DNA from: Gammaproteobacteria bacterium
GTDB taxonomy: Bacteria; Pseudomonadota; Gammaproteobacteria; Chromatiales; Chromatiaceae
Assembly (NCBI GenBank): GCA_030065815.1
Contig: JASJCU010000030.1
Span: 1 to 48,356, forward strand
Direction: 5' to 3'
DNA: 48,356 nucleotides
The notes below the pieces were generated by a model that saw only the letters and a program-made list of their open reading frames with translations, was not told where the DNA came from and ran no database searches. Below are positions 36,371 to 44,861 of the stretch, in pieces. How positions within the stretch are numbered: the stretch's first letter is position 1; each line of letters opens with the position of its first letter. Position numbers and translations under genes: made by a program.

Positions 36371-39058
36371 GTGAATCAGAATCTGCCGTCCGATATCGAT
36401 CCCCAGGAGACCGGCGAATGGGAGGAGGCGATCGACGTCGTCGTCGAACGCGCCGGCGCCGAGCGCGCCGGCTTCCTGCTGCGCAAGACCATCGACAAGG
36501 CCTACGAGGTCGGCGTCGAGCCGCCGGACACGGCGCACACCCCGTACGTCAACACGATCCCCGCGGACAAGCAGCCGGCCTATCCCGGCAATCTCGAACT
36601 CGAGCGCCACATCCTGCGCGCGCTACGCTGGAACGCGACGGCCATGGTCACGCGTGCCAACCGCAAGCCGGCATCGCCGGGCGGGCACATCGCGTCGTTC
36701 CAGTCTTCGGCGATCATGTACGAGGTCGGTTACAACCACTTCTGGAAAGGCCCCGATCACCCGAACGGCCCGGACATGGTGTTCATCCAGGGCCACACGG
36801 CGCCCGGCACCTACGCGCGCGCCTACCTCGAGGGGCGTCTCGACGAGACCCAGCTCGACAACTTCCGCATCGAGGCGGACGGCAAGGGACTGTCGTCGTA
36901 CCCGCATCCCTACCTGATGCCGGATTTCTGGCAGTTCTCGACGGTGTCGATGGGTCTCGGCCCGATCATGGCGATCTACCAGGCGCGCTTCCTCAAGTAT
37001 CTCGAGCACCGCGGCCTTGCCAAGGTCGCCGACCAGCACAACGAGGGCCGCAAGGTCTGGGCCTTCCTCGGTGACGGCGAGATGGACGAGCCGGAGTCGC
37101 AGGGCGCGATCGCGCTGGCCGCGCGCGAGAAGCTCGACAACCTGGTGTTCGTCGTCAACTGCAACCTGCAGCGGCTCGACGGCCCGGTGCGCGGCAACGG
37201 CAAGATCGTGCAGGAGCTCGAGGGCAACTTCCGCGGCGCCGGCTGGAATGTCATCAAGGTGCTGTGGGGGGGCGGCTGGGACCGCCTGCTGCAGCAGGAC
37301 CACACGGGGCTGTTGCACCAGCGAATGATGGAATGCATCGACGGTGAGTACCAGAACTTCAAGAACAAGGGCGGCGCCTACACGCGCGAGCATTTCTTCG
37401 GCAAGTACCCGGAACTGAAGGCGATGGTCGCCGATATGAGCGACGACCAGATCTACTACGAGCTGCTGCGCGGCGGTCACGACCAGGAGAAACTGTTCGC
37501 CGCCTACGATGCCGCGACCCGCGAGGTCGACCGACCGACCGTGATTCTCGCCCACACGGTAAAGGGCTACGGCATGGGCGTGGCCGGCGAGGGTATGAAC
37601 ATCTCGCACCAGCAGAAAAAGCTGTCCGACGAGCAGCTGGTCAAGATCCGCGAGCGCTTCAGCATCCCGGTAAGCGACGAGGTGCTGCACGATGCGGGTT
37701 TCTATCGCCCGGCCGCTGACAGTCCCGAGATCCAGTACCTGCACGCGCGTCGCAAGGCGCTCGGTGGCTATCTGCCGCAGCGGCCGATCGAGGTCGAGAA
37801 GCTGAACATCCCTGAACTGTCGATCTTCGAACCGGTTCTGAAAGACACCGGTGAGCGCACGATGTCGACGACCATGGCGCTGGTGCGCCTGATGGTCACG
37901 CTGGCGCGCAACAAGGAGATCGGTCCGCGCCTGGTGCCGATCGTGCCCGACGAGGCGCGCACCTTCGGCATGGAGGGTATGTTCCGCCAGGTCGGCATCT
38001 ACGCCCCGGAAGGCCAGAAGTACGAGCCGATGGATGCCGCCGACATCATGCCGTACAAGGAATCGTCGAAAGGCCAGATGCTGCAGGAGGGCATCAACGA
38101 GGACGGCGCGATGTCGTCGTGGATCGCCGCAGCGACGTCATACGCGAACAACTGCGTGACCATGATCCCGGTCTACATCTTCTACTCGATGTTCGGCTTC
38201 CAGCGCATCGGCGACCTCGCCTGGGCAGCCGGCGACATGCTGGCGCGCGGCTTCCTGGTCGGCGGCACGTCCGGGCGGACGACGTTGAACGGCGAGGGCC
38301 TGCAGCACCAGGACGGCCATAGCCAGGTGTTCGCCGGCACCATACCGAACTGTATCTCGTACGACCCGACCTTCGCCTACGAGGTCGCCGTGATCTTCCA
38401 CGACGGCCTCAAGCGCATGTACGAGAACGGCGAGAACGTCTACTACTACATCACGACGCTGAACGAGAACTACAGCCATCCGGCGCTACCCGAGGGCGCC
38501 GAGGAAGGGATCATCAAGGGCATGTACCGCTTCCGCGCCGCCGCCGGTGACGGCAAGCCAATGGTGCAGCTGATGGGTTGCGGCGCGATCCTCAACGAGG
38601 TCATCGCAGCCGCCGATCTGCTCGGCGACGATTGGGGTGTCGATGCCGACATCTGGTCGACACCGAGTCTCAACGAACTGGCCAGGGACGGTGCCGACGT
38701 CGAGCGCTGGAACCTGCTGCATCCCGACCAGACGCCGCGCAAGAGCTGGGTCGCACGCTGTCTCGAAGGGGCCGAAGGCCCGGTGGTCGCCGCGACCGAC
38801 TACGTGCGCAGCTATGCCGAGCAGATCCGCGCCTACGTGCCGGGAGATTTCCGCGTCCTCGGCACCGACGGTTTCGGGCGCTCCGACAGCCGCGAGGCCC
38901 TGCGCCGGCATTTCGAGGTCGACCGCTACTACGTCACGATCGCCGCGCTCAAGGCGCTCGCCGACCAGGGCGCCGACGGCATCACGGCCAGCACGGTGCT
39001 AGACGCGATGGCCAAGTACGGCATCGACGCCGAGAAGCCCAACCCGCTGTACGTCTGA
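36371..39058 (+). CDS. aceE: Pyruvate dehydrogenase E1 component, homodimeric type
   Basis: An 895-residue thiamine-diphosphate enzyme that decarboxylates pyruvate and acetylates the lipoyl group of E2. Length and sequence are those of the single-chain E1 of Gammaproteobacteria: NTIP near residue 58, GHIASFQSSA, the ThDP motif GDGEMDEPES...N (about 236-275), and GFQRIGDLAWAAGD, SGRTTLNGEGLQHQDGHS. GTG start at 36371 follows CGGAGGA with good spacing. First gene of the aceE-aceF-lpdA operon. The enzyme needs thiamine diphosphate, to which thiC in this window contributes. Confidence 0.98.
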   Translation: MNQNLPSDIDPQETGEWEEAIDVVVERAGAERAGFLLRKTIDKAYEVGVEPPDTAHTPYVNTIPADKQPAYPGNLELERHILRALRWNATAMVTRANRKPASPGGHIASFQSSAIMYEVGYNHFWKGPDHPNGPDMVFIQGHTAPGTYARAYLEGRLDETQLDNFRIEADGKGLSSYPHPYLMPDFWQFSTVSMGLGPIMAIYQARFLKYLEHRGLAKVADQHNEGRKVWAFLGDGEMDEPESQGAIALAAREKLDNLVFVVNCNLQRLDGPVRGNGKIVQELEGNFRGAGWNVIKVLWGGGWDRLLQQDHTGLLHQRMMECIDGEYQNFKNKGGAYTREHFFGKYPELKAMVADMSDDQIYYELLRGGHDQEKLFAAYDAATREVDRPTVILAHTVKGYGMGVAGEGMNISHQQKKLSDEQLVKIRERFSIPVSDEVLHDAGFYRPAADSPEIQYLHARRKALGGYLPQRPIEVEKLNIPELSIFEPVLKDTGERTMSTTMALVRLMVTLARNKEIGPRLVPIVPDEARTFGMEGMFRQVGIYAPEGQKYEPMDAADIMPYKESSKGQMLQEGINEDGAMSSWIAAATSYANNCVTMIPVYIFYSMFGFQRIGDLAWAAGDMLARGFLVGGTSGRTTLNGEGLQHQDGHSQVFAGTIPNCISYDPTFAYEVAVIFHDGLKRMYENGENVYYYITTLNENYSHPALPEGAEEGIIKGMYRFRAAAGDGKPMVQLMGCGAILNEVIAAADLLGDDWGVDADIWSTPSLNELARDGADVERWNLLHPDQTPRKSWVARCLEGAEGPVVAATDYVRSYAEQIRAYVPGDFRVLGTDGFGRSDSREALRRHFEVDRYYVTIAALKALADQGADGITASTVLDAMAKYGIDAEKPNPLYV

Positions 39059-39082
39059 TCACCGAGTCCGGAGCAAAACACA

Positions 39083-40354
39083 ATGGCAAAAGAAATCTTC
39101 GTTCCCGACATCGGTGACTTCTCCGATGTCGATGTCATCGACGTCCTGGTCGCGGCCGGCGACACCATATCGATCGACGACCCGCTGATCACGCTCGAAT
39201 CCGACAAGGCCTCGATGGATATCCCGGCACCGGAAGGCGGCGTGGTCAAAGAACTCAAGGTCGCGGTTGGCGACAAGGTCTCCGAGGGCAGCCTGATCCT
39301 GGTGCTCGAGGGTGCGGGCGGCGGTACCGCAGCGCCGGCCCCGGCGGCCGAGGCGGGCGCCGCCCGGGCACCGGCGCGGGTGCCGGCCGCGGCATCGGTC
39401 GCCGACGCCGCGGCATTCCGCCGCGCCCACGCCAGCCCGTCGGTGCGGCGCATCGCGCGCGAGCTGGGCATCGACCTGGCGCAGGTCGTTGGCACCGGGC
39501 GCAACGGCCGGATCACCGACACCGATGTGCGCAACTTTGCCAATACCGGCGGCCAGGCAGCCGCGGCGTCGACACCGGCCGCCGCTCCGGCAAAGGCCGC
39601 AGCGGCCGGCGGCGAGATGGGAATCCCGTTGATCACCCAGCCCGACTGGTCGAGTTTCGGCGAGACCGAGACCGTGCCGATGAGCCGCATCAACAAGCTG
39701 TCGGCCAAGCACCTGCACAAGGCCTGGCTGAACGTGCCGCAGGTGACCCACTTCGACGAGGCCGACATCACCGGGCTCGAGGCCTATCGCCAGTCGATCA
39801 AGGGCAAGGCCAAGGAAATGGGCTTCAATTTCACGCCGCTGGTTTTCGTGATGAAGGCCGTGGTCGCGGCGCTCAAGGAATACCCCAAGTTCAACTCGGC
39901 GATGGACGATGCCGGTGAGAACCTGGTCATGCGCAAGTACTTCAACATCGGCATCGCCGTCGACACCCCGGACGGCCTGGTCGTACCGGTGATCCGCAAC
40001 GTCGACCGCAAGGGCCTGTTCGAGCTCGCGCGCGAACTCGGCGAGGTCTCGAAGCGCGCCCGTGACGGCCAGCTCAAGGCCGCCGACATGCAGGGCGGTT
40101 GCTTCTCGATATCCAGCCTCGGCGGCATCGGCGGCACCAACTTCACGCCGATCGTCAATGCGCCGGAGGTCGGCATCCTCGGCCTGACGCGATCGCAGGA
40201 ACGCCTCAAGCGCGTCGACGGCGAGATCGTCGACCGCCTGATGCAGCCGCTCGCGGTGTCGTACGACCACCGCGTGATCGACGGCGCCTACGCGGCACGT
40301 TTCGTCAGCCATATCGCGTTCGTGTTGTCGGACGTGCGCAACCTGATGCTGTGA
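39083..40354 (+). CDS. aceF: Dihydrolipoamide acetyltransferase (E2 of pyruvate dehydrogenase)
   Basis: A 423-residue core subunit of the pyruvate dehydrogenase complex. It has one lipoyl domain (residues 1-75, lipoylated Lys42 in ESDKASM), an Ala/Pro-rich linker, the E1/E3-binding domain (about 113-150, SPSVRRIARELGIDLAQVVGTG) and the catalytic domain with the active-site His in YDHRVIDGA near the C-terminus. E. coli E2p has three lipoyl domains; this one has a single copy, with another on Lpd. It lies 24 nt after aceE and 24 nt before lpdA. Confidence 0.97.
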   Translation: MAKEIFVPDIGDFSDVDVIDVLVAAGDTISIDDPLITLESDKASMDIPAPEGGVVKELKVAVGDKVSEGSLILVLEGAGGGTAAPAPAAEAGAARAPARVPAAASVADAAAFRRAHASPSVRRIARELGIDLAQVVGTGRNGRITDTDVRNFANTGGQAAAASTPAAAPAKAAAAGGEMGIPLITQPDWSSFGETETVPMSRINKLSAKHLHKAWLNVPQVTHFDEADITGLEAYRQSIKGKAKEMGFNFTPLVFVMKAVVAALKEYPKFNSAMDDAGENLVMRKYFNIGIAVDTPDGLVVPVIRNVDRKGLFELARELGEVSKRARDGQLKAADMQGGCFSISSLGGIGGTNFTPIVNAPEVGILGLTRSQERLKRVDGEIVDRLMQPLAVSYDHRVIDGAYAARFVSHIAFVLSDVRNLML

Positions 40355-40378
40355 CCCCGGGACCTATCGGAGAGAACG

Positions 40379-42133
40379 ATGAGCGATACGATTGAAATCA
40401 AGGTCCCGGATATCGGCGACTTCAGTGACGTCGATGTGATCGACGTGTTGGTGAGCGCCGGCGACAGCGTCGCGGTCGACGATGCACTGATCACCCTCGA
40501 GTCCGACAAGGCGTCGATGGACATCCCGTCACCGCATGCCGGCACGATCGCCGAGATGAAGATCGCGGTCGGCGACAAGGCCTCCGAGGGCACGCTGATC
40601 TGCGTGATGCAGGCGAGCGGCGCCGCCGCCGGCGACGCGGCAAGCGCCGAAGCGCCGCCGCCGGCCGCGGCCGCAGCGGTGACCGCGCCGGCCGCCGCGA
40701 CGCACAGCGGTGGCGCCGACCTGAGCTGCGAGATGCTGGTGCTCGGTGCCGGTCCCGGCGGCTACACGGCCGCGTTCCGCGCCGCCGACCTGGGCATGAA
40801 GACGATACTGGTCGAACGCTGGAAGACCCTCGGCGGCGTTTGCCTGAATGTCGGCTGCATCCCGTCCAAGGCCCTGCTGCACGCGGCCAAGGTCATCGAC
40901 GAATCGGCGGACATGGGCGCGCACGGCATCAAGTTCGCCAAGCCCGAGGTCGACGTAGACGCGCTGCGCAGCTGGAAGGACAAGGTCGTCGGCCGCCTGA
41001 CCGGCGGTCTCGCGGGCCTGGCCAAGCAGCGCAAGGTCGAGGTCGTCAACGGCATCGGCCGCTTCCTCGACGCCCATCACGTCGAGATCGTCGACGACGC
41101 CGGCGGCCGCAAGGTCGTCAAGTTCGACAATGCGGTCATCGCCGCCGGATCGGAGGCGGTCAAGCTGCCGTTCATCCCGGACGATCCGCGGGTCATCGAT
41201 TCGACCGGCGCGCTGGCGCTCGACGGGGTGCCGGAGCGCATGCTGGTCATCGGCGGTGGCATCATCGGCCTGGAGATGGCGACCGTGTACAGCGCGCTCG
41301 GCGCGAAGATCACGGTCGTCGAGATGCTCGACAACATCGTCGCCGGCGCCGACAAGGACATCGTCAAGCCGCTGTTCAGCCGCATCAAGAAACGCTACGA
41401 GGCGATCCTGCTGAAGACCCGGGTGACCGCAGTCGCGGCGACGCCCGACGGCATGCAGGTGACCTTCGAGGGCGCCAATGCGCCGGCCGAGCCGCAGCTC
41501 TACGACCGCGTCCTGGTCGCCGTCGGCCGCACGCCGAACGGCAAACTGATCGGTGCCGATAACGCCGGGGTCGCGGTCGACGATAGCGGCTTCGTCCAGG
41601 TCGTCGACACCCAGATGCGCACCACCCAGCCGAACATCTTCGCGATCGGCGACATCATCGGCCAGCCGATGCTGGCGCACAAAGCGGTCCACGAGGGCAA
41701 AACCGCCGCCGAGGCGGCGGCCGGTCTGCCCAGTCATTTCGATGCGCGGGTGATCCCGTCGGTCGCCTACACCGATCCCGAGGTCGCCTGGGTTGGCGTG
41801 ACCGAGGAAGAGGCCAAGGCGCAGGGCATCAAGTATGGCAAGGGTGTGTTCCCGTGGGCCGCCAGCGGTCGTGCGCTGGCACTGGCACGCGAAGAGGGTA
41901 TGACCAAGCTGATCTTCGACGAAGAGACCGAGCGCCTGATCGGCGCCGGGATCGTCGGCGTCGGCGCCGGTGACCTGATCGCCGAGGCCGCGCATGCGAT
42001 CGAGATGGGTTCGAACGCTGCCGACATCGGCCTGACCGTGCACCCGCACCCGACCTTGTCGGAGTCCGTGGGCATGGCGGCCGAGGCGTTCGAGGGGACG
42101 ATCACCGATCTGTACATGCCGAAGAAGCGGTGA
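40379..42133 (+). CDS. lpdA: Dihydrolipoamide dehydrogenase with N-terminal lipoyl domain (E3)
   Basis: A 584-residue flavoprotein that reoxidises dihydrolipoyl groups with NAD. Residues 1-75 are a lipoyl domain (Lys44 in ESDKASM), then an Ala/Pro linker, then a complete E3: FAD motif LGAGPGGYTAAFRAADLG, redox disulfide CLNVGC (about 154-159), NAD motif IGGGIIGLEMA, FAIGDI, and the C-terminal dimer-interface HPHPTLSE with the catalytic His. Lipoyl-bearing E3 subunits are known, for example in Neisseria. The lipoyl domain is strongly similar to that of AceF. Last gene of the operon. Confidence 0.97.
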   Translation: MSDTIEIKVPDIGDFSDVDVIDVLVSAGDSVAVDDALITLESDKASMDIPSPHAGTIAEMKIAVGDKASEGTLICVMQASGAAAGDAASAEAPPPAAAAAVTAPAAATHSGGADLSCEMLVLGAGPGGYTAAFRAADLGMKTILVERWKTLGGVCLNVGCIPSKALLHAAKVIDESADMGAHGIKFAKPEVDVDALRSWKDKVVGRLTGGLAGLAKQRKVEVVNGIGRFLDAHHVEIVDDAGGRKVVKFDNAVIAAGSEAVKLPFIPDDPRVIDSTGALALDGVPERMLVIGGGIIGLEMATVYSALGAKITVVEMLDNIVAGADKDIVKPLFSRIKKRYEAILLKTRVTAVAATPDGMQVTFEGANAPAEPQLYDRVLVAVGRTPNGKLIGADNAGVAVDDSGFVQVVDTQMRTTQPNIFAIGDIIGQPMLAHKAVHEGKTAAEAAAGLPSHFDARVIPSVAYTDPEVAWVGVTEEEAKAQGIKYGKGVFPWAASGRALALAREEGMTKLIFDEETERLIGAGIVGVGAGDLIAEAAHAIEMGSNAADIGLTVHPHPTLSESVGMAAEAFEGTITDLYMPKKR

Positions 42134-42468
42134 CACCGCAGGAGGCCAACTCTGCCGGCGGCGCGCCCCTCTGTATCGAGTGCGCCGACGCCCAAGATCG
42201 GCCTTTGCTGCGCTCTGCGGCTTGCGCAGGCCGTTCGTGGATCCACGGATGTTGTTGGTTCGGTGCAGGCAGCGGGGTTGTTCGCGCTGGCGCGCGAGTT
42301 ATTTTTTCAATGCGCTCCGCCGAGCGCATTCAAGAACAAACCCCGCGCGCAGCGCGAGCAGAACCCCCGTCCCCCCAAACCAACAGCAAACGGACACACA
42401 CGCACCGGCGAGCGCATCAGGAATTCGCTCCGCGCTACTGCGTGCTCAACCCCGGATGACCCACTGAA
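42134..42468. other. Gene-free stretch between lpdA and lipA with inverted repeats
   Basis: Frames are open here, but their translations show no family features. The right half differs in composition (C/A-rich, with ATTTTTTC and CCCCCCAAACC runs). A perfect 9-bp hairpin AATGCGCTC (42309-42317) / GAGCGCATT (42322-42330) is present; a second region near 42411-42440 repeats related words (GAGCGCAT, TTCGCTCCGC). Neither hairpin is followed by a U-run on either strand, so they look like a dispersed repeat rather than a terminator. The lipA promoter presumably lies here. Confidence 0.45.
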
Positions 42469-43428
42469 ATGAGCAACCAGAAACCCCAACCCGGCGTCCC
42501 ACTGCGCCGCGCCGAAAAACTCGCCCGCATCCCGGTCAAGGTCGTCCCCAGGGAGCAGCCGCTGGCCAAGCCCGAATGGCTCAAGGTCAAGCTGCCGACC
42601 CGCGACCAGGCCGCGCGGGTGCGCCGCCTGCTGCGCAGCAACGCGCTGCATACCGTCTGTGAGGAGGCGGCGTGCCCGAACCTGCCGGAGTGCTTCGGAC
42701 ACGGCACCGCGACCTTCATGATCCTCGGCCGGGTGTGCACGCGGCGCTGCCCGTTCTGCGAGGTCGGTCACGGTCGGCCGCTGCCGGTCGACGCGGCCGA
42801 ACCGGCGCAGCTCGCGGACGCGGTGCGCCGCATGCAGCTCGACTACGTCGTGATCACGTCGGTCGACCGCGATGACCTGCGCGACGGCGGCGCCGCGCAC
42901 TTCGCGGCCTGTGTCGCGGCGGTGCGCGCGGCACGACCGGGCATCCGGATCGAGATTCTCACACCGGATTTTCGCGGCCGAATGAACGAAGCGCTCGATG
43001 CCTTGTCAGAAGCGACGCCCGACGTGTTCAACCACAACATCGAGACCGTTCCGCGCCTGTACCGCCAGGCGCGCCCCGGCGCCGATTACGCGTGGTCGCT
43101 TGAGCTACTGCAGCGCTTCGCCGAGCGTCACCCGTCGGTCCCGACCAAGTCGGGGTTGATGGTGGGAATGGGCGAGGACCTGTCGGAGGTCATGCAGGCA
43201 ATGTGTGATCTGCGTCAAAATAGTTGCAGGATGTTGACGATTGGACAGTACCTGGCGCCTTCAGATTCACACCTGCCGGTCGAACGCTATTACACGCCGG
43301 CAGAGTTCGACGACCTGAGGCGGTATGGGTTGGAGATCGGGTTCGAAAGCGTGGCCAGTGGGCCGTTGGTGAGGTCTTCGTACCACGCCGACCGTCAATC
43401 TGGTCTACTCTTAGACGATACGCATTGA
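42469..43428 (+). CDS. lipA: Lipoyl synthase
   Basis: A 319-residue radical-SAM enzyme that inserts two sulfurs into octanoyl groups on lipoyl domains, completing the cofactor used by AceF and LpdA next door. Both clusters are marked: the auxiliary cluster by Cys64, Cys69 and Cys75 ([12 protein letters not shown]) and the SAM cluster by Cys90, Cys94 and Cys97 (CTRRCPFC). The C-terminal RSSYHAD, which ligates the auxiliary cluster through serine, is present. Placement right after the pyruvate dehydrogenase operon ties cofactor synthesis to its main client. No lipB is in the window. Confidence 0.98.
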   Translation: MSNQKPQPGVPLRRAEKLARIPVKVVPREQPLAKPEWLKVKLPTRDQAARVRRLLRSNALHTVCEEAACPNLPECFGHGTATFMILGRVCTRRCPFCEVGHGRPLPVDAAEPAQLADAVRRMQLDYVVITSVDRDDLRDGGAAHFAACVAAVRAARPGIRIEILTPDFRGRMNEALDALSEATPDVFNHNIETVPRLYRQARPGADYAWSLELLQRFAERHPSVPTKSGLMVGMGEDLSEVMQAMCDLRQNSCRMLTIGQYLAPSDSHLPVERYYTPAEFDDLRRYGLEIGFESVASGPLVRSSYHADRQSGLLLDDTH

Positions 43429-43478
43429 ATTCAGTGCGTTGAATCGTGTTATTAACTGCAAGCTCTAAGGAGAGCGAC

Positions 43479-43667
43479 ATGTCGATTGATAATGAAGGCC
43501 TTCCCGTCAGCTGGGACGAAATAAAAAAGGCCTCGCGCCGCCTCGACTGGGGTGGCAATGAACAGATCGCGAAGACAGAGAAGAAGGTTGTCAGGAAATA
43601 CCTCGCCGACGAAGACTCCGAAGACAATCGGGTCAAGGACCACCTGGCGATACCCGGCTACAACTGA
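43479..43667 (+). CDS. Small hypothetical protein after lipA
   Basis: A 62-residue, highly charged soluble protein of unknown function. ATG at 43479 follows AAGGAGAG at ideal spacing, which is the main support. The sequence is Lys/Asp/Glu-rich (DEIKKASRRLDWGGNEQ, KTEKKVVRKYLADEDSEDN) without cysteines or a membrane segment. The local DNA (about 43400-43670) is less GC-rich than its neighbours, which may indicate a recently acquired or lineage-specific gene. It could share a transcript with lipA (50-nt gap). Confidence 0.6.
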   Translation: MSIDNEGLPVSWDEIKKASRRLDWGGNEQIAKTEKKVVRKYLADEDSEDNRVKDHLAIPGYN

Positions 43668-43784
43668 TTTTTTCCTCGTCGTGCCCGACGGCCTGAGCGC
43701 CGTCGCCGCTGGTCCGCCTCGCGGGCGGATTTGCCAGCCCGGGCGCGGCTGAGGCACACTCTGCGCATGCTCACAGGGAACGTC

Positions 43785-43850
43785 ATGTCAGCGACCGTCC
43801 GAAGCCACCGCGTCCTGCGCGTCTGGCCCGATGGCGGCGTGCCTTTGTAG
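43785..43850 (+). CDS. Possible leader peptide before the EamA transporter
   Basis: A 21-codon open frame with ATG at 43785 (an in-frame ATG at 43767 lies upstream), preceded by AGGGA, ending TAG 35 nt before a strong terminator. The peptide ends RVLRVWPDGGVPL. Its end (GCCTTTGT) is nearly complementary to the terminator's left arm (ACAAGGC), so pairing between them could prevent terminator formation. This is the arrangement of a transcription attenuator, but coding status is unproven. Confidence 0.35.
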   Translation: MSATVRSHRVLRVWPDGGVPL

Positions 43851-43885
43851 AGCAGACAGTCCGAAACAGTTCCGACGTACTGATC

Positions 43886-43928
43886 GCAACAAGGCCGCAG
43901 CCCACAAAGCTGCGGCCTTGTTGCTTTT
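43886..43928 (+). terminator. Strong hairpin terminator, possibly an attenuator
   Basis: Perfect 16-bp stem GCAACAAGGCCGCAGC (43886-43901) / GCTGCGGCCTTGTTGC (43909-43924), loop CCACAAA, then TTTT. It lies only 35 nt before the start of the EamA-family gene in the same direction, so it either ends an upstream transcript or attenuates the transporter transcript. Confidence 0.88.
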
Positions 43929-43963
43929 CGGGCCCGTGTCATTCGTGCGAGGAGGAACCAAAC

Positions 43964-44851
43964 GTGTCCGTGCCGGCCGCTTTTCTGGGTGTCATCCTGA
44001 TCTGGGCGACCACGCCGCTGGGCATCAAGTGGAGTGGCGAGGGCGTCGGTTTTCTGTTCGGCGTCGCCGGGCGAATGGCGATCGGCCTCGTGGCCTGCCT
44101 GCTGCTGGTCGCGCTGCTCAGCCGCCGCATGCGCTGGCACCGGCGAGCGCGGCAGACCTACCTGGTCGCCGGCATCGGCATCTGGGCGGCGATGTCCAGC
44201 GTCTACTGGGCCGCACAGCATATCCCGTCGGGACTGATCTCGGTCGTGTTCGGTCTGACGCCGGTGGTGACCGGAGCGCTGGCCGCGGTATGGCTGCGCG
44301 AGCACGCGTTCACGCCGTTCCGGGTCGGCGGCATGCTGCTCGGGGCGTGCGGCCTGGTCGTGATCTTCGGTCAGCTGCCGGCGCTCGGCGTACACGCCGT
44401 GGTCGGGGTCAGCGGCGTACTGCTGGCGGTGATCGTGCACTCGCTGAGCGCGGTCTGGGTCAAGCGGCTCGACGTGCCGATGCACCCGCTGGAGACGACG
44501 ACCGGCTCGCTGATCGTCGCGGTACCCCTGTTCCTGGTCACCTGGGCGGTGCTCGACGGGCAATGGCCGGCGGTGCTGCCGCGACGGGCGCTGGGGGCGA
44601 TCGTCTACCTTGCGCTGTTCGGTTCCGTGCTCGGCTTCGTGCTGTACTTCTACCTGCTGCGGCACAGCCAGGCCAGCCGGGTCGCGTTGATCACGCTGGT
44701 CACTCCGGTGCTGGCGCTGCTGCTTGGACAGTTCCTCAACCATGAGGCCGTTGGTACGCGGGTCTGGTTCGGCACGGTCGTGATCCTGCTCGGCCTGGCC
44801 AGCTACCAATGGGGCGATCAGTGGCGGATGCAGCGCTTGCGCGCGGACTGA
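43964..44851 (+). CDS. EamA/DMT-family transporter
   Basis: A 295-residue inner-membrane protein with about ten hydrophobic helices in two EamA repeats (about residues 5-135 and 145-285). Typical repeat ends are seen: HIPSGLISVVFGLTPVVTGALAAVWLREH-type residues in the first half and YFYLLRHSQASRVALITLVTPVLALLLGQFL-type residues in the second, followed by GTVVILLGLASYQWG. Members export amino acids, metabolites or sugars; the substrate is unknown. GTG start at 43964 follows GAGGAGG. The terminator immediately upstream suggests regulated readthrough. Confidence 0.88.
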   Translation: MSVPAAFLGVILIWATTPLGIKWSGEGVGFLFGVAGRMAIGLVACLLLVALLSRRMRWHRRARQTYLVAGIGIWAAMSSVYWAAQHIPSGLISVVFGLTPVVTGALAAVWLREHAFTPFRVGGMLLGACGLVVIFGQLPALGVHAVVGVSGVLLAVIVHSLSAVWVKRLDVPMHPLETTTGSLIVAVPLFLVTWAVLDGQWPAVLPRRALGAIVYLALFGSVLGFVLYFYLLRHSQASRVALITLVTPVLALLLGQFLNHEAVGTRVWFGTVVILLGLASYQWGDQWRMQRLRAD

Positions 44852-44861
44852 AACCAGGTGT

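Noticed and set aside
42309-42330. Hairpin as a terminator of lpdA
   Set aside because: Perfect stem, but no U-run follows on either strand; the T-run lies on the 5' side.
42130-42459. 109-codon open frame between lpdA and lipA
   Set aside because: Translation is irregular (poly-Pro, His/Arg runs), crosses the hairpin element and lacks a ribosome-binding site.
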